64,000 bases of DNA from Candidatus Methanomassiliicoccus intestinalis Issoire-Mx1 (GTDB taxonomy: Archaea; Thermoplasmatota; Thermoplasmata; Methanomassiliicoccales; Methanomassiliicoccaceae). The stretch covers positions 124,001-188,000 of the forward strand of contig NC_021353.1 in NCBI RefSeq assembly GCF_000404225.1, in the 5' to 3' direction. The position numbers were made by a program, and so were the translations under genes. Below are positions 8,558 to 16,866 of this stretch, piece after piece. The notes beneath the pieces are model-generated. The model did not search any database. It had not been told where the DNA came from and saw only the letters and a list, made by a program, of their open reading frames with translations. The first letter of the stretch is position 1, and the number at the start of each line of letters is the position of its first letter.

Positions 8558-9643
8558 TTACTCCAATTCTTTTTCTATCTCTTCAATAGTCGGCAGACTG
8601 CTTTGTAAATCTTCTGGTAGCACTTTAGTAAGCTTATCCTGCCAGTCAGCAACACCGATGGGATTTTGATATCCTGCCAGTGAGTATTCTACAACCGTCT
8701 TATTTTTTCCTTTAACTAACAACAGTCCGATTGTTGATTTATCATCAGGATGTCTGAGTACTTCATTTACTGCGTTTTGATACATGTTAAGCTGGCCGAT
8801 GAATCCTGGCTCAAAATCACAAGCTTTCAGTTCAATAACCACATAACATCTAAGCTTTAGATGATAAAATAGTAAATCAATGTAAAAATCCTGTTTGCCT
8901 ACTTCTAAATGTACCTGTCTGCCTACAAAAGCAAACCCCTGACCCAATTCTAGTAAGAAATTTTGAATGTGATCGATCAGATTCTTTTCGATCTCTACTT
9001 CTCTACGAGGAACGTCTGTTCCTAAGAAATCGAATAAGTAAGGATCTTTGAAGATTTGATTTGCTGCATCTGATTCTGCTAGTGATAAAGAGTTTTCAAA
9101 ATTGTTGACGGTTTTTCCTTCTCGAAATATCAATCCGCTGCGTATCTGTAAATCTAGTACGTTGCTGCTCCACCCTTGTTCTAAAGCTTTGTTTGCGTAC
9201 CAGATACGGCTATTCTGATCGTTTAGTTTATCCATTAGGTAAATGTTGCTTCTCCAAGGTATTTGTGCAGCAAGCTGTTGCATAATTTCATAATCAGTCC
9301 AGGTTTCAGCAAATTTCCGCATATACTTGATATTTCGAGGCGAAAACCCTTTCATTTCAGGAAATATATCTCTTAAGTCCTGAGACATGCGGTCAATTAC
9401 CTTTGCTCCCCAACCTTCTTCTTGCTGTTTCTGCAGAATGGCTTTTCCTATGTTCCAATACAGGCAGATCATGGCAGTATTGGCATGCGAAATAATTGAG
9501 AATCTCTGATTCTGAATCTGTTCTTTAATCTTTTCAATAAATTGTAAGTAAGAATCACCTACTTCGGCTAAATTTGGAGCAACAGGAAAAATCACTTCAT
9601 CATTGTTTTTTCCCATTTTTTTTCTTTCATCTTTCAATACCAT
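8558..9643 (-). CDS. YhcG-type PD-(D/E)XK nuclease domain protein (DUF1016)
   Basis: The N-terminal part has the DUF1016 pattern (YWNIGKAILQKQQEEGWG, then PEMKGFSPRNIKYMRKFAE). The C-terminal part carries the nuclease core (GKQDFYIDLLFYHLKLRCYVVIELK, quoted in pieces: DFYIDLLFYH and VVIELKACDFEPGF), giving the D...ExK residues. Related proteins occur as solitary genes or inside restriction-like operons in bacteria and gut archaea; some are thought to act on branched or foreign DNA. The open frame extends to a GTG at 9655, but a TATATT box near 9670-9677 fits a leaderless ATG at 9643. It lies between cassettes A and B and points away from B. Confidence 0.87.
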   Translation of the reverse strand: MVLKDERKKMGKNNDEVIFPVAPNLAEVGDSYLQFIEKIKEQIQNQRFSIISHANTAMICLYWNIGKAILQKQQEEGWGAKVIDRMSQDLRDIFPEMKGFSPRNIKYMRKFAETWTDYEIMQQLAAQIPWRSNIYLMDKLNDQNSRIWYANKALEQGWSSNVLDLQIRSGLIFREGKTVNNFENSLSLAESDAANQIFKDPYLFDFLGTDVPRREVEIEKNLIDHIQNFLLELGQGFAFVGRQVHLEVGKQDFYIDLLFYHLKLRCYVVIELKACDFEPGFIGQLNMYQNAVNEVLRHPDDKSTIGLLLVKGKNKTVVEYSLAGYQNPIGVADWQDKLTKVLPEDLQSSLPTIEEIEKELE

Positions 9644-9736
9644 ATGAACAAGCACGCAATGATTATGAACAATATATCATTTCTCATCATTGCCATTTCA
9701 CCTGATTGATTTACTTAGTTTAAAATATAACTTCAA

Positions 9737-9774
9737 GCGCAGGGGAACGTCATCTCAATCATATTCCCCTGCGC
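9737..9774 (+). repeat. cassette boundary hairpin, copy B
   Basis: Arms 9737-9747 and 9764-9774 with the 16-nt spacer CGTCATCTCAATCATA, the same spacer as copy E. The following bases (ATTCACTGTCATGATTGAG) are also those of E and F, which defines a second leader lineage. The start codon of B is 782 bp away. The neighbouring YhcG gene points away from it, so it cannot be that gene's terminator. Confidence 0.9.
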
Positions 9775-10556
9775 ATTCACTGTCATGATTGAGTAAGATG
9801 ACTTTAGTTTGAGTTTTGAAGTTTGAAAGTTTGATGATTGAATTTTGACATTCATTTTGTTGAATTGATTTTGATTGAACTTGATTTATTTGTTTTGAAT
9901 TTGAAGTTTAATTTTGATATTGAATTTTATTGTTTTTGATATGTCTGAATTGATTGATAGATTTGGTTTAGATTCTCTGATTTGTCTGGATTGATTTAGA
10001 ATTTAGTTTGTTTTGACTGTTTTCTTTTGATTATTCTTTTCTTCTTTCTTCTGTTTTGTTTATTCTTTTCTCTTTGTTTGATTTATTCTTTCTATTTTCT
10101 CTTTTCCATATTGTTTCTCTTTTTCTTCTGTTTTGTTCTGTTTGTTTTGTTTATTGATTTTGTTGGAGTTTGTTTTGTGATCGAATGTATTTTCATTGTT
10201 TATTCTTTTCTATTTTCTTTCTGTTCTTTGTTTTATTGAATGCATTGATTGCGATTATTTGGTTTTTAGTTTTTGAATCGATTTGCAATTCTCTTTCTCT
10301 TTTTCTTTGTTCTTTGATTATTCTCTTTTGTTTATTCTTCTTCTTTCTCTTATTCTTTCTTTGTTCTCTTTGTTTATTCTTTCTTTTCTTTGATTATTTT
10401 GATTATTCTTATTGCTGATTGAGTTTGCAGTTTTGGTTTTGAAAAAAATTGTTTTTTTGTTTTTGATTTTGGTTTCTCTTTTCTTTTTTGAGTTTTGAAG
10501 TTAGAAAGTGATTTTAATTTCAGTCTTTGAGAAGAGAAGGCAAAAATGGTGATTGA
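9775..10556 (+). promoter_or_regulatory. T-rich leader and promoter of surface gene B
   Basis: Non-coding. The first 70 bases match leader E. The 14-bp motif occurs at 9938-9951 and 9979-9992. From about 10165 to the 284-bp block (from 10405) the sequence matches leader C in inverted orientation with a single difference seen, so B and C carry inverted repeats of more than 500 bp. The stretch from about 10200 is shared with D as well. The TATA-like box and GGTGAT lie at the same offsets from the ATG as in A. Confidence 0.7.
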
Positions 10557-13061
10557 ATGAAAACAGAAAAGAGACTGACAATGGCTCTGAGCGTCTTAGT
10601 TGCGCTTATGATGCTAGCTGTCCCTCTCGCATCTTCAAGCAACTTGTTCGTGGATGGGGGACAGACAAACTCTAACGGCGATGCGCCAATGTTGAGCGCT
10701 TCGACCGGGTACACAGTCACATTCCAGTTGAATGCTGACGGTAAGAGTTTAGACCAAACTAATGTTGATGATGACTTTATTAGTAAGTTAAAAACTGCCA
10801 CCGAGGAAGATAACGATCTTAAGGGTAAAGTAACATGGTACTTAAATGAAAATAGTGATCTGTGTGCTTTAATCATTGGTGACGCGCATATTCAAAACCT
10901 AATTAAAGTATTATTCAGTAGTAACGACTCAAAAATTAATAAGGGAGCTGCATATAAATTACTCTCTTGGAAAGATGCAGATACTGGCATGATATATGAT
11001 TCAAGCGTATCTGGATCAGATTTAATTAAAAAAGACATGATATTCGCATCTCAGTGGGAGTTACAGTCAGGATATGTAGAAGTTCCTGTGACTGTTAACT
11101 TTGACGGTGATGTAAAAGAGTATGTGAAAGCATATGAGGTTGATGCAAATGGAAAGATTGCAGTTATTGTAGACAAATATAACAACGATGGAACTCTTGA
11201 TACCACTGTTAAGGGATTACAGAATGCAGTCGAGACAGTTGGAGACCTCAGCACTGATGGCTATGTAATAAATGCTACAGAGAAATTATTACCAGTTTAC
11301 TCGAATGGTGTAGTAACATATGGAGACAACAAAGCACTTCCAACTGATGGAAAAATCCCGTCTACAAGCTCATTAACTGTAACTTACACATTTAATGATG
11401 CTAAATATGCTAAACTTACAGTACATTCTATTGCATTCAAAGACAGCAAAGATGTAATGTTATATGCTGACAAAGCTACACCATATGATTATTCTATGAT
11501 TTTAGCTGCAGTACAAGCGGAGATCGATAGTGATAAAACAATACCAATAACACTTGCTAAAAACGATGACGACTCATTAAAGTACGAATCAGATGGAGTG
11601 AGTATTAAAACAAGTGATGGAAAGTATTTAGTTACAGGCTGGAACGAAGGTGCTGCACTTTTAGAGAGCACAATTCAGACAACAGCTGTTGAATTCACAC
11701 TTGATGCTAAACTGAATGGATACAACGTTGTATTCATGGTAAACGGTCAGTATGAAGTTAAGTTCGTTGAGTTTGGAAAGTTAAGCGAAGATCTCTGCAC
11801 TCTTGATGTTTCAGGTTTGAATCACTGGGTATGGATTCCGTTTAAAGATGTTGCTGAAAATATTAAACTTGGTCTCAGTGAGATGACTGGTCTTGAAGGA
11901 ATAAACCTTAAGCAGAGTGATTTGAAAGGAAACACATTATTCCAGACATTTAGCTTTGCATCTCAGAGCAACATTGATACTGTAGAGAAAGTTGCTGCTT
12001 CAGTAAGCAGTGTCGATGTTCCATCTGTTGTGTTTGTTGCCTGTTTTGAATCAAGCGCCAACACTGCCTATGCAATATTTGATGCTGGCACCAATGGATA
12101 CTTTGGAGACAATGAAAACGTTGATAGAATTGTAGTTACTGGAAAGGGAAACACTACCCAAACTAAGTCTGCTAGCATAGTCAAACCAGTATCTAACTTA
12201 GTTTACGAAGATAAAACTGTATTCCTTGGATACTCAGGCTATACAAACGATTCAAAATATAATCTATCTTCGATACAGACATTTACTGCAATGCCAGAAT
12301 CCTATGAGCATATTGTTACATTCTATATAGACAATGAAGTTAGTGCTAAACTGTACTATAAAGGAGCATTAGCTGTTGATCCAGACGACAATACTGTATC
12401 TGGAGACTTAGTTGCTTTTGAATATAAAGGAAACATCTACGAAGCTAGCGTTGCTAACTTTGAAAAAGCAGTAGAAGCTCTCCAGCCTAAAAAAGATGGA
12501 TATAACTTCGTTCAGTGGAATGATGTTGATGGAAAGAAAGTATTTTCAATTGCAACTGCAGCAGATAATAAAATTACAATTGAAGCCGGTGATGGATTCC
12601 CTAAGGATGGAATAAAGACTGACTTCAGCGTGTACGCTCAGTTCGATGCTAAATCATATACAATCAAATACGTCAACACATTCGAAGGAACTCAATCTCA
12701 GACTGCATATGTCGATCAGAATGTTACTCTCTATGGAAAAGACACCTTTATTCATGAAGGATACACTCTGAAAGGATGGTCTACCGTTCCTGGAAACAGC
12801 GGAAGCAATTATGATCTCGGTGCAACATACTCTCTGAATGGAGCAGATTATAAGAAACTCGCTGGAACCGATGATAGCAAAGACGTAGTAATCGAACTCT
12901 ACTCTGTCTGGGAATACAACGGCGGATCTGATGTTCCCGGCGGCAACACTGATGGAAACAATGACAGTGACAACACTGCATTATATCTCATCGCTGGAAT
13001 GCTTGCTGTAATTGCAATTCTTGCTATTGTAGGAATTGTACTGATGAGAAAGAAGAACTGA
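10557..13061 (+). CDS. surface protein B: secreted InlB-type repeat protein with membrane anchor
   Basis: 834 residues. After the common signal peptide, the next 24 codons match gene A at the nucleotide level (MLSAS head) before the bodies diverge. Modules include YNVVFMVNGQYEVKFVEFG, a variable central part and a last repeat of the NTF type (about 701-784, HEGYTLKGWSTVPGNSGS). The anchor (about 809-830) is the second kind, IAGMLAVIAILAIVGIVLM, shared only with E. Its last codons and 3' flank switch to the A type (RKKN followed by the A double hairpin), so the end of this gene is mosaic. It is convergent with C, 216 bp apart. Confidence 0.9.
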   Translation: MKTEKRLTMALSVLVALMMLAVPLASSSNLFVDGGQTNSNGDAPMLSASTGYTVTFQLNADGKSLDQTNVDDDFISKLKTATEEDNDLKGKVTWYLNENSDLCALIIGDAHIQNLIKVLFSSNDSKINKGAAYKLLSWKDADTGMIYDSSVSGSDLIKKDMIFASQWELQSGYVEVPVTVNFDGDVKEYVKAYEVDANGKIAVIVDKYNNDGTLDTTVKGLQNAVETVGDLSTDGYVINATEKLLPVYSNGVVTYGDNKALPTDGKIPSTSSLTVTYTFNDAKYAKLTVHSIAFKDSKDVMLYADKATPYDYSMILAAVQAEIDSDKTIPITLAKNDDDSLKYESDGVSIKTSDGKYLVTGWNEGAALLESTIQTTAVEFTLDAKLNGYNVVFMVNGQYEVKFVEFGKLSEDLCTLDVSGLNHWVWIPFKDVAENIKLGLSEMTGLEGINLKQSDLKGNTLFQTFSFASQSNIDTVEKVAASVSSVDVPSVVFVACFESSANTAYAIFDAGTNGYFGDNENVDRIVVTGKGNTTQTKSASIVKPVSNLVYEDKTVFLGYSGYTNDSKYNLSSIQTFTAMPESYEHIVTFYIDNEVSAKLYYKGALAVDPDDNTVSGDLVAFEYKGNIYEASVANFEKAVEALQPKKDGYNFVQWNDVDGKKVFSIATAADNKITIEAGDGFPKDGIKTDFSVYAQFDAKSYTIKYVNTFEGTQSQTAYVDQNVTLYGKDTFIHEGYTLKGWSTVPGNSGSNYDLGATYSLNGADYKKLAGTDDSKDVVIELYSVWEYNGGSDVPGGNTDGNNDSDNTALYLIAGMLAVIAILAIVGIVLMRKKN

Positions 13062-13093
13062 AAACTTTAAAGATTGAAGAATAAACAATGAAA

Positions 13094-13133
13094 ACTAACG
13101 AAGTTAGTATTCAGGATCTTTTTAAGATTCTGA
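13094..13133 (+). terminator. double hairpin 3' end of gene B
   Basis: The same two stems as after gene A: ACTAAC-GAA-GTTAGT at 13094-13108 and TCAGGATCTT/AAGATTCTGA at 13111-13133, followed by T-rich DNA. Confidence 0.65.
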
Positions 13134-13221
13134 TATTAACTTTTACTTACTTTTTTTCTATTTCTTTTGTTCGATTTTGTGAAACTTTTACTGAATTTAA
13201 ATTTTAAAAAAAGAAATTTGA

Positions 13222-13247
13222 AAAGTCAGAGATTAAACTCTGACTTT
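13222..13247. terminator. bidirectional hairpin between genes B and C
   Basis: Perfect 10-bp stem AAAGTCAGAG/CTCTGACTTT around ATTAAA. It is preceded by A-rich and followed by T-rich sequence on both strands, so it can end both convergent transcripts. The same stem stands between D and E and between F and G. Confidence 0.7.
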
Positions 13248-13277
13248 AATTGATTTTACTTAAGTGTTTTTTTACTT

Positions 13278-16004
13278 TCAGTTCTTCTTTCTCAGTACAA
13301 CTGCAACAACGATGATCAGAATGATGATCACAACAAGTATTCCAGCTAACAGATATGTGTCTGTGTTGCTGTTGTCATTGTCTCCATCAGTGTTGTCACC
13401 AGATCCTGATCCAGAGCCAACTTTCTCCCAGATTGAGTACATTGTAACTGTTACATCCTCGCCAATCAGATGACCAGGGGTATCTTTCAGTTTCTCATAC
13501 TGCTCTCCAGATAGGGTAAAGTTTGATCCGAGATCGTACTTAGTTCCGTTTCCGTCAGCTCTGTCGCTCCATCCTATGAGTTTATACCCTTCTTGAATGA
13601 ATACTGAGTCTCCAAATAATTTCAGTGTCTCATCTACATCTGCAATTTGAGTGGTCGCATAGATTGATGATGAATTGAAAGTATTTGCATACTGTACAAT
13701 ATATGGTTTAGCATCAAACTCAGCAGAAACTGTAATATCTCCAGTCAGTTTTTCAATGGATTGTTTTGAGCTTGTGTAACTACGGTAATCCGTATCAGTA
13801 ATTTCTGGTGTAATAACATCGCTGATTACTTTCTTTCCTTCGGCACCATTCCACTGAACAAATTCGTACCCAGCTTTAAGAGGAGATACTATATTTGCAA
13901 ATGCATCTTTAGCTGTGCTTGATCCACCTTTTGCATCGGCAGCTTTGTACATCTTTCCATCATACTGATATGCGACCAGGTTTGTTGTTAAATCAGTATT
14001 TGAGATGGCAATTGTGTTTGAAGCGCCCTGAGAATAATATAGAACTCCAATTACTGAACCGTTAGCTGAGAAGCTCATTGTCCATTTGTATGATTCAATC
14101 TTGGCAGTGTATGAAGACACGTCATTCTTTTTGTTGTATTCCTGAGATGATGAGTATACAATTGGATCATCCTTTGAAGCATCTTTTGTGTATGTATATT
14201 TACCATCAGTCCGCTTATAATCTGGGGTCATCCAGCCGATGAATACATTCTTTCCTTCTTTTTCAGGTGTAGCTGGAAGCTTAGATATCGGTGTGTTTAC
14301 TTCACCAGGAATTACAATTGTTTTAACAAGTTCATCCCCAAAGTCTGCAGTACCTGCATTGAATACGGCATATGCTGTTTTATTTGCAGGCTGGAAGCAT
14401 GCTATAAGAATGAATGTATCATTTGATTTTCCAGCAGTTTCAGCATCTTTTATATCATCTGGTGAAAAACGGAATTCTTTGAATGTAGAGAATGCATCTG
14501 ATACGTATGCCTTACCAGTGACAGGACTGACCCAGTGATCAACACCATTAGTATCGAGTTTAGTCAGGCTTGCACTTAACTCAGTTCCGAATGGAACCTC
14601 AACAACTTCGAATTCGCCATTCACCATGAATACGACTTTGTATGAGTTTGTATCAGCATCAAGTGTTAAGGAAGTCTCAGTCACTTTTTCTGTGCTGTTC
14701 AAAAGAACAGAACCATTCCATCCTGTAAGAACGTATTTATTATTTTCTACAGGCAGTTTCCCAGTTGCAGAGTTAAAATCAGTCATATCTCCGGTTATAT
14801 ATGGAGCTTCAAAATTTTCTGGGCCAGATAAATCAGGATCAGTAAGGAACTTTAATAAGTCTGCATATGTGAACGAAGATCCCTTGTATGCATAGACTGC
14901 AACGTCTTCATCAAACAATATCGAAGAGATTGTTAATTGTGTGTATGTTGAGATAAGTTCAAAGTTTACATTGAAGCTGTTCTGAGAGTTTCCAGACACA
15001 TAATCAGCATATTTCTTCTCACCTGTTTCTTTAGAATCGTAAACTACTTTTTTGTTAGAATCAGTTGTGAGAATATTGTAAACTGGTACGTAATAACCTT
15101 CTGTAGGAGCAGGATTCATCAGATAATTGGTAATCAAGAATCCATCAGATCCTACACCTGCAATTGATTCGCTTCCAGGCCTAGTTTTATTGAAAACGGT
15201 AGCGGTGCTCAAAGAAGTTTTATTAAGACTGAGTGATACATTAAACTCGATGATCGGGTTACCATCAGCGTCTTCTGTAACTAAGTATGCTTTCACATAT
15301 TCTTTCGTCTCACCGTCAATGACTACATTTACTTTGAATTCTTTGAAATCATATGTAACTTCAATGGGGTCAGTATTTGCTGACGCGGTGGGAGTAGTAG
15401 AAGGATTGCTACCTGTGTTATCAGTATTTTCAATATATGCCGTTACGCTCTTTAATTCCCAGTTGGCAGTATAGTTCATATTTTTTTCTATTTTTGCATC
15501 ACTATCTGCATAATATGAGTTACCATCAGTTCCCTTCCATGAAACTAAGTCATAACCTTCCCTAGAGTCAAACACAAGTGTGTTTAAATTGGTTAATACA
15601 TTTCCAATTGTAATTAATTTTAAAGAATCTCCAGTTCCAGTAGGCTGTTTAACATAGGCAAGAATTCTATCCTCCTGAGCAGTCTTTCCTTTTATAAGTG
15701 AGAACTCAATGCTGCCAGCTGTAGCATTATCACCGTCTCCTTTTGTTCCAATATTATTGGTGGCAGAAGCAGTGCCATTAAATGTACTCTTTAAGTTAGC
15801 AGCATCTAAGCTGTTTTCAGGTACGTTAAAGTCAAAGTACAATACGTAAGTGTCTCCGGCAGCACCTAAGTTTGGCGCATCGCCGTTAGAGTTTGTCTGT
15901 CCCCCATCCACGAACAAGTTGCTTGAAGATGCGAGAGGGACAGCTAGCATCATAAGCGCAACTAAGACGCTCAGAGCCATTGTCAGTCTCTTTTCTGTTT
16001 TCAT
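13278..16004 (-). CDS. surface protein C: secreted InlB-type repeat protein with membrane anchor
   Basis: 908 residues, the longest of the seven. It has the common signal peptide followed by the NLGAAGD head also seen in F and G. The ectodomain has a Thr/Pro/Ser-rich insert (about residues 200-215, GSNPSTTPTASANTDP), a YKVVFMVNGEFEVVEVPFG module and a last repeat of the NTF type (about 765-860, QEGYKLIGWSDRADGNG). That repeat is joined to the A-type anchor (VVIIILIIVVAVVLRKKN, about 883-908). This repeat-anchor pairing differs from B and E and is evidence of reassortment. Confidence 0.9.
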   Translation of the reverse strand: MKTEKRLTMALSVLVALMMLAVPLASSSNLFVDGGQTNSNGDAPNLGAAGDTYVLYFDFNVPENSLDAANLKSTFNGTASATNNIGTKGDGDNATAGSIEFSLIKGKTAQEDRILAYVKQPTGTGDSLKLITIGNVLTNLNTLVFDSREGYDLVSWKGTDGNSYYADSDAKIEKNMNYTANWELKSVTAYIENTDNTGSNPSTTPTASANTDPIEVTYDFKEFKVNVVIDGETKEYVKAYLVTEDADGNPIIEFNVSLSLNKTSLSTATVFNKTRPGSESIAGVGSDGFLITNYLMNPAPTEGYYVPVYNILTTDSNKKVVYDSKETGEKKYADYVSGNSQNSFNVNFELISTYTQLTISSILFDEDVAVYAYKGSSFTYADLLKFLTDPDLSGPENFEAPYITGDMTDFNSATGKLPVENNKYVLTGWNGSVLLNSTEKVTETSLTLDADTNSYKVVFMVNGEFEVVEVPFGTELSASLTKLDTNGVDHWVSPVTGKAYVSDAFSTFKEFRFSPDDIKDAETAGKSNDTFILIACFQPANKTAYAVFNAGTADFGDELVKTIVIPGEVNTPISKLPATPEKEGKNVFIGWMTPDYKRTDGKYTYTKDASKDDPIVYSSSQEYNKKNDVSSYTAKIESYKWTMSFSANGSVIGVLYYSQGASNTIAISNTDLTTNLVAYQYDGKMYKAADAKGGSSTAKDAFANIVSPLKAGYEFVQWNGAEGKKVISDVITPEITDTDYRSYTSSKQSIEKLTGDITVSAEFDAKPYIVQYANTFNSSSIYATTQIADVDETLKLFGDSVFIQEGYKLIGWSDRADGNGTKYDLGSNFTLSGEQYEKLKDTPGHLIGEDVTVTMYSIWEKVGSGSGSGDNTDGDNDNSNTDTYLLAGILVVIIILIIVVAVVLRKKN

Positions 16005-16754
16005 TCAATCACCATTTTTGCCTTCTCTTCTCAAAGACTGAAATTAAAATCACTTTCTAACTTCAAAACTCAAAAAAGAAAAGAGAAACCAAAATCAAAA
16101 ACAAAAAAACAATTTTTTTCAAAACCAAAACTGCAAACTCAATCAGCAATAAGAATAATCAAAATAATCAAAGAAAAGAAAGAATAAACAAAGAGAACAA
16201 AGAAAGAATAAGAGAAAGAAGAAGAATAAACAAAAGAGAATAATCAAAGAACAAAGAAAAAGAGAAAGAGAATTGCAAATCGATTCAAAAACTAAAAACC
16301 AAATAATCGCAATCAATGCATTCAATAAAACAAAGAACAGAAAGAAAATAGAAAAGAATAAACAATGAAAATACATTCGATTACAAAACAAACTTCAATT
16401 CAAATTCAAAAACTAAATCAATAATTCAACAAAACAAACTTCAATCCAAAATCAAAACAATCAAAAACTAAAAACCAAATAATCAAAACAATCAATCAAA
16501 CAAAACAATCCAAGTAAATCAAAAGAACGAACAATCCAGACAGAATAAACAAAAGAATCAAATCAAAATAAACTAAGTCCTGACATATCAAAAAATCAAA
16601 TCAAAAATCAATCAATTAATACTTACACAAATCAATCAAATTCAAACTCAACTCATAATTCTCAATGTAATTAGTATCAAAATCAAAATAAAAGAGCTCA
16701 AACTCAAAACTTCAAACTTCAATCAACTTAACTTAATTCATTCTCACTTCATAT
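16005..16754 (-). promoter_or_regulatory. T-rich leader and promoter of surface gene C
   Basis: Non-coding, read on the minus strand. The 284-bp common block ends at 16156. To about 16395 it repeats leader B; farther out it matches leader F (the stretch with GTAAGTATTAATTGATTG and GATATGTC at 16560-16680) and then leader G next to the hairpin. Copies of the 14-bp motif lie at 16533-16546 and 16576-16589. Confidence 0.7.
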
Positions 16755-16795
16755 GCGCAGGGGAATATGATTTGATTTATGACGTTCCCCTGCGC
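16755..16795 (-). repeat. cassette boundary hairpin, copy C
   Basis: Arms 16755-16765 and 16785-16795. On the minus strand the 19-nt spacer is CGTCATAAATCAAATCATA, as in copy F. Outside the hairpin, TTGATGATTGCACACCATC (16796-16814) is repeated exactly outside copy G, so the repeated unit extends beyond the stem here. Confidence 0.9.
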
Positions 16796-16866
16796 TTGAT
16801 GATTGCACACCATCTTCTCATTGCTAACAGATATATAGATTTCAACATAATATGCAACAGACTAAG

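Noticed and set aside
15850..16041. A 63-codon open frame antisense to the signal-peptide region, repeated at every cassette
   Set aside because: It recurs only because the underlying block is identical in all copies. It has no start signal and is fully explained as a shadow of the sense gene.
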